Source: Symsagittifera roscoffensis
Taxonomy: Eukaryota; Xenacoelomorpha; Acoela; Convolutidae
Length of the DNA: 64,000 nt
Assembly (NCBI RefSeq): GCF_963678635.1
Contig: NC_087065.1
Location: forward strand, 70,418,630 to 70,482,629
Direction: 5' to 3'
In this document: positions 47,901-59,900 of the stretch, in pieces
Position numbering within the stretch: position 1 is the stretch's first letter
How the letters are laid out: each line of letters begins with the position of its first letter
The notes under the pieces: model-generated
The model's database searches: none
What the model saw: only the letters and a program-made list of their open reading frames with translations
Told to the model about the DNA's origin: nothing
Translations under genes and position numbers: made by a program

Positions 47901-50900
47901 TAATGCCCAAATTGTTGGCAATATCGGTGACGTTGAGCAGTTTAATTGGTCAATAGCTTTCTAGGGTAAATAGTTTTTTTGGACACAATTTTTAAAGTAG
48001 AAATCAGTGAAACACAGAAATCCGACGTCAAAATGAGCAGTTTTAGGTTAATAAACTTCGTTCAGATTCGTTGGCCGAAAAAGATTTTGCTAACATTTTG
48101 GCATTAACTATAATAACTGCTTATCAAAGATGTCCATAAATCATTTAGCCCAGGCCTATGCGAAACGTTACTGCAAACGGGATTCAGAAACTAGAGCGTT
48201 GCTTATGCATGACGTAATCCCACCAATTTTCTCGCCTCTCAAAACTAATTAACAAATCTCTCATTTCTTTTTTTAAATAACAGATTTTATGTATGGTCTT
48301 TAAGAAAAAAATTGAGGTTGGTTTTTATTAGGACGTGTTCTTTTTTTCTAAAATTTTCTCGTTTGAAAGTGCTTTTGGCTATTTTCTAGACTTGACCACC
48401 GAATAATTTCAATTTCGTATTTTGACTCTTCAATTTTCTAGCATCAAGTGATTTCCAGCATTTCTTCTTTCGCGTTCTTTGTAGTGGTGTCGGATTTTGT
48501 TCTTTTCCCAGTTTAAAATCTGATCTGTCATCTGTTTAGGAGCCAGTGTCACCGGACATGCCCCCCTCGCACCCTGTGAGGCTGACTAAAAACAAAACAA
48601 ATCCAGAACGAGGTATGTATAATATAAGATGTCAATTGGATAAGTTACCTCAAAAAAAATGCCAATTTTTTTCAAGACTTTCCGAGAAAGTGTGCTATAT
48701 GAGTACCTTCTGGGAAATGTTTTTTTTGATAAGTAAAATGGCCTTTGAAAGACTTTCAGCTGAGAAAACGTGGTTTCAAATTATCGAAGCTCAAATTGTA
48801 AATTATTATTTGGAGTTAATATTTAAAATAACAAGACTGCTCGTATCAGGGCGAAGCCTTGACTGTTTTGACTGCCTTTTAAGGTTTTATGGAGCAGTAT
48901 GAACATCAAAAAATTAAATGTAATAAATTAAAATGAATATTTTTTTTTCTAAATTTTGATATTTTTTTAATGAAAATCATCCCACCACACGCCATTCAAA
49001 GTACAAATGGATGAATATCGCTCCTTGTAACAAATCACTTATGGCAAATAAGCTTCTTACAACCAATTTGGAACGATTTCTAAGACGGATTAAATCTCCG
49101 CTTACGCGTTAATAGCGCGAATTATATCGCGCGTTAATTGTCCCAAATTGGCCAAAATGGCAATCTTTGAATCCCCATAACTTTACGAAAAATGATTACA
49201 GGTGAAATATGTTTTCAAGTTTAAGCTCAAGACAACAATAGCTTTCGAATGATATCAAAAAATTCCGTAAAAAATGGCTAGTTAAAAAGTCGAAATTTGT
49301 CAGAAGAAAAAAAACCCACCCCGAGCACAAATATCCCGTTACTTTCGTATCGAAAGTCGGAACAATAATTGAAAAGATCACAGAAAAATTCATAATCAAA
49401 AATGAATTTTCTGTGATTTTTCTGTGAAATGAAAGTCGGAACAAAAATTGTTTTACGCGCATTGAATAAACCTAAGATTGAAATTAGCCTTAATCGATTT
49501 TTATATAATTTGAAAGAAATATATAATTGGGTTTCAATGGAAGAAAACCCCATTGAAACCCAATTGGGATAATTAAAATAGATAATTTAGGGTTTTATGC
49601 AGTTCAAAAGTATCGAAAATATTTGCTTCAAAATTACATAGTTTTATTTAAGAAATGCGTTCGGCCACTGTATATAAACAGCCCCTATAAGGTTGATTAT
49701 AAAACTTAACAGAAACAATAATAATGATTCAGTCGTTTCAGAATAGATTATATTATCCAAAAAATTATTTGCTGTTAAGTTTTTTTTTGAAAACAAGAAA
49801 AATAGTTTGAATCCGAAAATTAACAAGACTGCTCGTGTATCAGGGCGAGGCTCTGAATGTTCCGACTGCACTTTATGTTTTTTTGTTTTTGGTTGAATAG
49901 ACAGAACAGTCGAAAAATCAGGAAAAAAAGTTTTAAAGAGTCGATGAACGTAGTTCAGACGAATGTCCCACGTTTCGCCCCGCACACATTTGACCCCTCT
50001 TAAATCTAGTGGCACATGTCGCCCCCACACATTTCGTCCTCGCACGTTTCGCCCCTAAGTTATTACACAGTTAATTAACGCCGCTTTCTTAATGTACATT
50101 TTAGGGGCGAAATGTGCCAGTAATTTATGAAGGGCGAAACGTGTGAGGGGCGAAATGTGTGAATTATAGTTCAGATTCTTATATAGGCCGCGATTATTTT
50201 AGTTTTTTTTTCAGGAAAGTTCTTGAAGTTTGTTCAAGCTCAAATTTCCTTTTTCTTGTTTTGAGTTTTGATTTCTTTTTAAATTCAGTTAGTTTCTTTT
50301 TAAGCTCCCCAATTTCTTTTGTTAAAAGGAAGGTGAAATCCACCATCGAACAGTAAAAATGTTAAGGTCAAGAAAAACGTGATCGATATCGAATTTTGAA
50401 AATGGAATTTAATTTTCAGATTTTCCAGCGAAATAAAAAGCTTACCTATTGATCCAGTTTTCTCAAATTGAGTCAATTTTATCAGAAAAGTGCCAATCAT
50501 AAATTGGTCTAGAAATTCAAAGAGCTTTAAGGGCATATATTATTTTTTTGAAACAATTTAGTATTTTTTTTGAGTTTCTTGGCTTTTTTCCTACTGTCTG
50601 TTGGCTATGTTTAATCAACTGCTGGTAAGTATTCTTCCGACCTCTCTCTTTAAGGAGAACATGAGCTATGGCATAGGGACATTTTCGTTTTTTTTTTTCA
50701 GTCCATTTTGATTACGTCTACGAAAGTAGAAGTCAAGTTTGGAAGAAAACTCGTATTGTATTAAAACCCTTTAGGCCGTGATTTGGATTCTGAAAGAAAT
50801 CAGAAAATTTTTGCTACGATAGAAATTGGTCTGACGGTTTATGTTTTCAGAATAAGTTACATACAGCCTGAGAGTTAGTGCGTTCCAAATTGAATTGAGT

Positions 50901-53900
50901 CCTATTTTTTTTAAAATTTGTTATTGCCATCAATTCAGTCCTATTAAAATAATACGAGACACTAAACACGCCTTTGTGTTTACATAATGTTTGAGGGGGG
51001 ATAAACTGAATAAAAAAATGGAAAAAAAAAACTTTTTATTTGACTTTGAAGTGCAGTTGGAAAGTTGAGCGTTTTGGATCAATTTTTTTAAATCAACCTC
51101 ATGAATGAAAACTTTGCTTTACTATATTCAAAGTTTATCGCGATGTACTTGCCATGGGTTGTGGAAGGTTTTCAAATTAAAAGAACATTTCAAAACTTTT
51201 TTCAAGTTGTTTTCTGAAAATTAATCCAAATTTATTTTGCCAAAAATTACTTCAGATACTTTAAGGGACAGTCGGAACAATCAGGGCTTGACATTGATAC
51301 AATCAGTCATGTTTTATAAGCGTTGCCTTGTTGTTCTTAATTGATGTTTTTTAATTGTTGTTTTTAATTGTTGTTTTTATTCAGATGCGAGTCGTGCAGA
51401 AGTGAACCGACAACTTTCGGCTATGCGGAAACAGCTGCTAAGTGAACAGAGGCGAATCGAAATGCAGATCGACAACAAAAACGTACGTTTTTAACATTGC
51501 AGTTTGCATGCATAAACTCGTTTTCAAAATTTTGTAATAATTATGGTGCTGTTATGTAAAACTTAAATTGTGTTGAAAAAAGTGTACATCTCATTCGCTT
51601 TGTAAACTTTTTACAAATCAATTCAATGAAACATGCTTCTGCTAAATGAAATCTTAGCGGCTTTTATTTTAAGTAAACAATCTGGGATCAACGGTACAGT
51701 CCCCCCTAAGTAGCGAGTAGCCTACCATCCATAGAATGCCCCCCTCAAGCATGTATTTACTCTGAAAATTAATTCTGTATAAAATATGCATTTCATACAA
51801 ACTCGCAAAATTCGGGAGGCGAGGGAGGGGGGATTGTACGGTTGATCTAAAATATGTCTTGTTAAGCTTTGAGATAAAAACTTTTTAGCATGTTAGGTTA
51901 AATCTCAATTTTCATGTAATGCATGCATGTATGGCAATAACTAACAATTTCAGGTTTCATCAAATAAAGTTGTTATTTTATATTCGAAACGTAACCAAAC
52001 TAACCGTAAATTTCAGAGTTGATTTAATTAGTGCTGTTTTTTTTCTGAATGACCTGGTTTAGGGTTTTAACGCCTGGGGCCAAACTGGCTCTTCGGTCGT
52101 GCAGTACCCCTTAGATTTGACCTCGATTGACGCCGAACTGTTCCGTCGCGAGCTGGAAACAGAAAAACACGAGAAGTCTATGAATACTGGAGGTCGCGAG
52201 TTTCCGATAGTACAGTCTAGACCAGCGACTCAATTGCCGCCGATTAATCCCGCGTTAGAAACAGAACCAAAAATTTAACTGCAATCAGAAATTTTTAATA
52301 GGGACTGAAAAAAAAACTGGCTGTTTGAATTGCTGATTTTTTGAAAGAATCTTTCTTAGTTTTTTCAGAAATTCTGTTTTAGTTTTACGTGATATTTTTG
52401 TACCATCAGTAATGGTGATTTTGAAATTTTTGAAAGTTTGGCTTTTTACATTTGATTAAATAAACAACTCTGAAAGCCGTTTGAGTTTATTTTTGTTGGG
52501 TTTTTGTCATTTTATTTGAGGACTTTTTTTAAAAAAAAAAACTAAGAATTGGACAAAAAATTAGATACTGGTTATCATAGATACCGAACCGAATCGACAT
52601 CAAGCAGCATCGAAGATAACACAAGTAAACCCCTTACCGAACCCTTAAGAGCCTCGACTTCAAATGGACGTCCAAAAAACTCGAATCACTCTTCCAGTAA
52701 TACGCCAGCGGCCCCTGTCACGCCTCTGCGCTCGACCACTCCCCGCCGCAGGGGATCCGCGGGAAAACGGGGTCGGCTATTCTCTCGAAGTAGCTCACTA
52801 CCCCCGACTGCTGTTCCGGTGGACAGCGAGATGATGCCGCACATTCTGGAAGAGTTTGATTTGAGTCCCAAAACAACTAAGTCCACCACGTCTACAGGGG
52901 TAAACACAATGCCGATGACTTCAAACGGAACAGAAGGGGGGACAGCTCAGGCCCAACAAGTTTCAGAAACGAAGGAATCGGATAGACCTTCGGAGAGTGA
53001 GTTTCAAACGGACTTGCTGAATCCGGAAGATGTCAACCGGCCCGATTCAGAAACCCTAACACCACCGGATGAAAATGAAGCAAAACCAGAAAGTTCCAAT
53101 GAAAATAAAACCAAACCAGAAACTGCAAATGAAAACAAAACTAAACCAGAAACTGCAAATGAAAATGAAAATAAAAACGAAACGACAGAGAGTTCGACCG
53201 AAAAAGAGCCTCCGCCGCCCTATAAACTAGAAGTAACCCAAACTTCAACTGATAATCTGAGTCGACAAGAAACAACCGAACAAGAAAATCGTGCTGATTT
53301 AAATGAAAGTTCAACACAGTCGAGAGAAAAAGAGCGAAGTTTTCCAAAAGAGGAGTCTCAAACTGAAATTGATCAAATATTTTCTGGTGAAACTCAGCCG
53401 CAAAATTCTGAAGATCGAAACGCTTCCGCTACAAATACAGTAGAGGAAAACACGATTATCATTCGAGAAAATTCCGAACAGAGAAATTATGTTGAAAATG
53501 GAGACGAAAACCAAGAGTTGGATGTAACAAGGTCTACCATTCTTCCAAATATGGCAGATGATGCAACCACGATTCCCGACGATGACGTAAGTGAAGCACA
53601 GACTCTCGGCGACCAATCAGAAAACAATACTGACCGGTTAGAAAACGATGATGCGAACACAGCTAATGCTTCGCTTGAAAGTCCAAACGCGTTTCAGAAT
53701 TACAGCTATTCAAGTATGAATATTAAAGAGCCGAAAAAGGGAGGAATTCTAAAAAGGAACCAATCAAACGATGACCAGGATGAAGCTAATACTAGTCAAA
53801 ACCAAGAAGTAAAATTTGAACCTGATTCTGAAGTTAAAGATTTAGAAACTGACGTCTTTCAACCCGAAGGGGTAAATCGAAACGACGCAAATTTGAATAC

Positions 53901-56900
53901 TTCTCAAATAAACGATCCGAGTACTGTAAACGGAACCGAAAGTATAGCTATGGGCTATTTAGCCGAAGCCCAGAGCGAAACAGATGCTGCTAAACCTCCC
54001 GGACGTAAACGAAAAAGCGTGCGATTCTTCGAAATTATTGAAGACGATCCAGGTCGGCCAATCGAGCTTCGAGACTTCGCGATACCAATCAATAACAAAA
54101 TGCCGCCGAGGGTTAAAAGCATTGCGGCCGAATCAAATATGCAAGTTTTTGAAGATTATAAAGGCCATGGACCGTATCCAGATTCAGCTCGTTTAGCCTA
54201 CATTCATACTAAATTAGAAGACGAAGATTTTCGGCAAAATTTAACGGTTCCTCAAAGTCAACGTGTGTTATCTGGTCCAGACTCTTCGGCCATGCGATCA
54301 TCTCTGCTAATTGAGAAGCCAGCTTGGACCGAAACGTCGAAATCTCGAGAAGCCAAAAATGAAGAGTCAGTGTCCAAAGACAAACCGTGGTTGGATTCGT
54401 TCAGTAAAAAAGAAGTGCAAAAAATTGAAGCGCAGTTTTCAGGCAAAGATATCGTGAGTGCTCACGAGTATCTCCGAGTATCTGGCGTGAACTAACTCGG
54501 TTGTACCGATCAAAGCTTAATGTCAAAGTCAAAGTCATGACTCATTTGAAGGTCAAAAAATACAATTCATTGAAGGTCGTCGAAAATATGTCAGTTTGAC
54601 ATGCATCGTTGATTTACAGACATTAGCTTTGTCTGTCACTAACTGTACTAACCACATGCAAATTACAATATATCAATGTTTTTATCATAATTTATTATTT
54701 TTTTGTCATAAATTTGAAGCTTTAAAATTAGTTTTTTTTTTTGGTCGGAACCCGATTTTTTAAATGTCACTTTACGTTTCAGCATTACCCTGATTATCCT
54801 CAAGGTCGTCAGGCTAAAAAGCGCATCGATAGCGTCTTCGAAAAGGGCGTAAGACCCGAAGATATAGATCACTATGGTTTTTCGAAGCGAGACGTAAGTT
54901 TGAGTTTGTGAGAAAAAAATCATTACATAAACATGTAAAAGTGATTTCTGATAACTAACCTACCTAAACTCGAAGCTATTCTTGAATTTTAATCACAGCT
55001 TGGTTCCATTTGTCTCGATTAAATTTCATTTTCAGTATTTTATTAAATTGGCTGAGCGTTATCATTAATTAGACTGATGGTCAAAATCAATCAACTTTGG
55101 TTTATAAGAAAAGTTTTCTAAAATGATAGTTTTTAAAAATTTTCAGTACATCCGAAGTTTATTTCGTCAGAAGAATTTCTACTATGTAAGATGCATGTTC
55201 ACACTTTTTGTAAGCGAAAATCCGGACACGTATTAGCTTATAAACTTTTTCGACTATCTTGTAATAAAGTTTAACCCTCTAAAAAGTTACGAACAATGCT
55301 AAATAATTGTCCAAGGTCAGACAAAACTGAAGCGTCGGCTATATACTTTGTTTTACTAAAATTTGATGTTGTTAATTTAAACCTTGACTGTTTGCTCGTA
55401 CAATTCATCATTGCGACTCAGTGTTCCTTTCGAAAAATCAGGTAGCATCTGTAATTCATATTTGAAAAATCCTAAAAATTTTTGTTGGTGCGAATTTTAA
55501 AAATGTTTTGCTAAATTTGCTTGCAAAACTGTCCTGAGCAAATCACATGCCATGTTATTTGTTTGGTAGGCTAGAATAGACTGTTAACTAGGAATCTAAC
55601 AAGTTTAATAGCATCAACCGATTTGGAACTCTTGAGAACCGCAATGATTTTTTTTCAAAAATTTTTTTTTATAAATTTTTGAAAATTCCAGGTGCGAGAA
55701 CGACCTTCGAAGCCACAGGGCGAGATGATTCTAACTGAGCCCGCGAAAGTGAGGAGGCCAGCACAAGCGGAGTCCTGGAAGCCCATCTTCAAGGACGAGC
55801 CAAATGAGGCTGCCCTGGACTTGTTCATGCACTCCAAATACGACCGTAAGTTGGCTATGTGTTCTGTAACGGAGGCTATTCTATCAGGAAGCGGGAAAAA
55901 AAGTTTTTGATCGAAAAAAAAATACTTTTTTTTCTATTTCTTTATGGCCAAAAAAGTTTAAAAACCTGTAAGTGCAAAAACCTTGAACTTTGATATTTAA
56001 ACGCATAAATCAACACTTTTCCTCATTTTCCATCTGCATTTGTTGCGATCACGCAGTTTTTGCTTCAAAACACTGAAACATTTTTCAATTTTTTTTGGAT
56101 TTTATCCGCGCATGAACGAATTTGGCCGAATGTTTTCATCACAAACTCCAGTTTTTGGTTTTTTAATTTTTTTTTGCTGTTTTTCTTTACACTCTAAGTT
56201 CCGGGATTTGAATCCCTTCTGACCTTGTTGTTTTCAGTAAGTACGTAATTGAACTTTTTTTTCGATAAAATCTAATTTGTTGGACTTCAGTTTACCTGCT
56301 CAAATTTTGTCGGCTTAATTGACACATCACGATTATTCTTTTGCAGTAGGCAAGTATCATGGCAGTTTCTTGTCTTTTTTGTTGTAGTTTTAGGGTCGAC
56401 TCTAAACTTCTAAAAAAATATATAAATTCAATTTTTTCTGCTCAATTTTTGTCTTCTCTAAAATTGTTGTCTTTGTTTCTGTTTCGTAAGTTTTGTTCCG
56501 TTGCTTATAAATGTCTTGCTTGGCTTTTATGCCAAGAATGCCTGTTTGGTTAAAACAGGTTTTATGAAAAATGTATGGGATTGGGTTTTTTTGGACGTTT
56601 TGGAAGTTTTTTTCTGAATTTTTTATTTTTCTCCAAATCTGTTTTGTCTGCCGCCTTCGAAGAAGTCGTCTGTTGGGGGGGGGGGGGATATTTGACTCAT
56701 ATGTTTGATAATTTTTTCTGTTTCTCAAAAACTGCCCTCCAAAATCTGAGATTTTGGTTTCAATGAAAAAAGTTGAAAAGCTTCCCTGCATAAGCGGTTA
56801 CGCTCCAATTTTTTTTTACATGACGTAATGGTCCTCGGAGTTGTCAAGTTTTTGATTTTTTGACCTTTTTTCGAATCTTTTTGACTTTTTTTGAAAACTA

Positions 56901-59900
56901 ACATCTCAAATCTGATATTGGGGGTTCAATGGATAACGGGTAGTGAGAAGCTCATCTGCATTGGCGGCCACCCACGAAAAGTTTTACAAAAAAAGTTATC
57001 GCCCTCGGAAAAGTCAAATTTTCGATTTTTTTACCGTGTTTTTGAACCTTTTGGATTTTTCTCAAAAATTACCCTCCCATATCTGAGGTTTTGAGTTCAA
57101 TTCAAAGAACGGAATTTGGAACCTCCTTTGCATATGCGACTTTGCCCAAATGTTTTGTTATAGCTCTTGGAAAAGTCAAAATTTTGATTTTTGAAACATT
57201 GACTTTTTGAGAACTGCCTTCTCAAATCTGAGTTTTTCTGGTTCAGTGAAAATTACAGATTACATGAACCTCTTCTGCATAAGCGGCTGCGCCCTAACTG
57301 TTTTTGCACAAAAAATTTAGATTTTCAGATCTGTCAAAATTTTGATTTGTTTTTTGGACTTTTCTCGCTAAAGTTTAGAAGAAGAAGTAAGAAGAAAACT
57401 TTTGGAAGAAAATTATTTTTTCGGAAACTTTTTGACTTTATTCGAAAACTACCGTGTCGATTCTCAGGTTGAGCGTTCAATCGAGAAACTCGGTTTTCGG
57501 AATCTTCTCTACTTAAGCGGTCACGACCTGCTTTTTGCAGAAAAATTTTTAGGCTTCGGAAAGTCAAGTTTTTGAACGTTTGACCGTTTTTTAGAAACTT
57601 TTTGAATTATCTTAACAATTACCCTATGAAATCTGAGATGAATAGTTCAATGGAAAGAGCCGGTGGCGACTCCTTAATTTTTGTAGGAGAAATGTTATGT
57701 CCTTGGGAACATTCCATTACCTCACAAACTTTACCTTCTTGCTTTTTTAGTATAGAAACAACGCGCTTTTTAGTATAGGAACAACAAAGGTTTTTGGTTA
57801 AGTTCATTTTTCGAAATCATAAATTTTGTCCCGCAGCAGTATAACAATTTCCAAAAATATCAAACACGTACCTCCAGCTTCAGCTAGGCCTCTAGTTGTC
57901 TTTTATCGAGACATGCGAAAGTTGTTTGCCTGGTTTTTTTCAACATTTTCATTTTTTTCTACTTATGTTTTTAAGTTTGTGTCTCTGTATATATTTTTTT
58001 TGCCTCGTGAATGATTATTGAAGTTAATTTGTAAGTTTCAACGAAGATTTGTTAATGCTCAAATGTATTTTTTTTCTAGCTTTGACTCGTTCTCGGGACA
58101 ACTTCAGACAGGAGTTCCCGAATGCACCCCAGTCGAGTGACATGTTAGAAGTGCAGCAGAGGGAGCTCATCCGACAACAGGAGAGAGAACTGCTCAAACT
58201 CAGACAAGGTCAGTACGGTTCAACTTCAGTCATTCACGCGCATATATACATATATAGTTTTTTTTTGGGTTTCTGTTTATTCAAAAGATGAGCAAAACAA
58301 GTTTCCTATGTGTGAGTCTTTTGAGGGGGTAACTTGAAAAGTTTATGTTTTTTATGAAGACATTTTTTTTCAATAGTTTTGTTTGTCAGGTTTTTTTCAA
58401 AGCGAACAATATTCAAGGCAAAGGTGTGGAAAATTTGGTCGATCTAGCTTTTCTCGGCTTTTTCAAAGAAAAAAAATTTAAAGCGACTTTTGTCTCAATT
58501 GCTGACTGCTAGTTTGTCATGCTTTGTTTGTATTGTATCCCAAGTGGTGCGAAACTCTGCTTCGCCTCTGGGTAAGAAAATTTGCTCACACTAAATATCT
58601 TAGAATCGAATGATACACTTGAGGAACAAATATCTCGCCTCATTTCAATCTGAAATAATTTCTGTGGCGGTTTATTTAAGCCTGCATTAATCATTCATTC
58701 TAATTTGAAAGTTTTGAAACCCCTGTTGTTGCCTGAAATACGTGATTAAATGCGTGAAATAGTTATAACACGCATGAAAAACGCAAAGCTACAAGAAAAA
58801 AACAAGTCTGCGCGTGTTAAGTCGAAGCCTCGATTGTCCGTAGGCGTCTCTGGAATGAAAGTTTTAAAGTTTTTTTTAATTATTCCGAGTGTTATGTCAA
58901 GTCAATTTTCATCTATACACATTATTTGGACCAATTAAATTGCATGGATTCATTTTCCGATGGAACGTTTTCCGATCCCGACATTTTTTCAATTCTTGCA
59001 TTAATAAAAATCGAGTTCTAAATAAAACACACTCTTTGATTATCCTTGATTATCAAATTGGTAACTTTCAAGAACTGTTTTTTAGCTTGTCCAGAGAAAG
59101 CGCTAAAATAGCACAAATATCCCTTTTTTTGAATTCAATGATGTAATATAAATCTTCCAGATAGTAATGGAGCTAATTAGTTTGCCCCAATTTAGTTTAG
59201 AGTGATTTTGAGCAATGATAGGCGATGATATGAATAATTTGAAATATAATTTTTTCTGAAAACAAATATTCAAAATGAAATTGAATTCAAAAAATAGTTT
59301 ACAACAATAATAACCATGATAAATTGATCATCATGGCGTGATGTTTTTCTTGATCATCTTACAGTTGGAAAAAATTTTAATCGTATTCGCTTCCGCGCAA
59401 ATTTAATCTGCATATAATTGACCGAAAAGCAACAAATTAGCTAGAAAAAAACTCTAGAAAAAGTACTTGTGCCTTAAAAATACTCGGCTTCAACTAGCGG
59501 TTTTCTTGCTAAGAGGTCAAAAGGCAAAGAGATTAATTACCACTTGTACCACTTGGAATGCTTAAGGGGGTAGGAAATCTGATAAATGCTTCGCGGAACT
59601 TCATTTTATGCAGAACATATATTAGATGGGTTTAAATAAAAATGAAATTTGAGGAAAATCAGAGAAAACAAAACAGTTAATTTGGTCCGCGTACAAATAT
59701 GCGCTAAATTTCCAGTACATTTTTTCCAGTACACAACTTTTTGTCTGTGATCTAAATGCCCGGGACACAATATTATATGCACTAGTTTTACAAATGAGCA
59801 ATATTGGAAAATAGAATTGTAGATTGCTCAAATATTTTGAGTATAAAAAATGTGGCTGTCAAATTACCAAGTGAATTATGATGAACAAATGTACAGTGAA

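Larger units (their letters stand above)
48613..51384. other. CSPP1 intron 25
   Basis: 2.8 kb: R1 in reverse (48832-49366), a 16-bp perfect hairpin (49526-49566), an R1 terminus (49824-49872), an R2 copy split by a 207-bp insertion (49933-50612) and another R1 terminus variant (51268-51313). Confidence 0.6.

Noticed and set aside
52549-54495. Interpretation as an independent intronless gene starting at 52549.
   Set aside because: The first codon is TTG, not ATG, directly after an in-frame stop, and phase-matched splice sites link it to CSPP1. A nested gene starting near 52831 remains possible but less likely.
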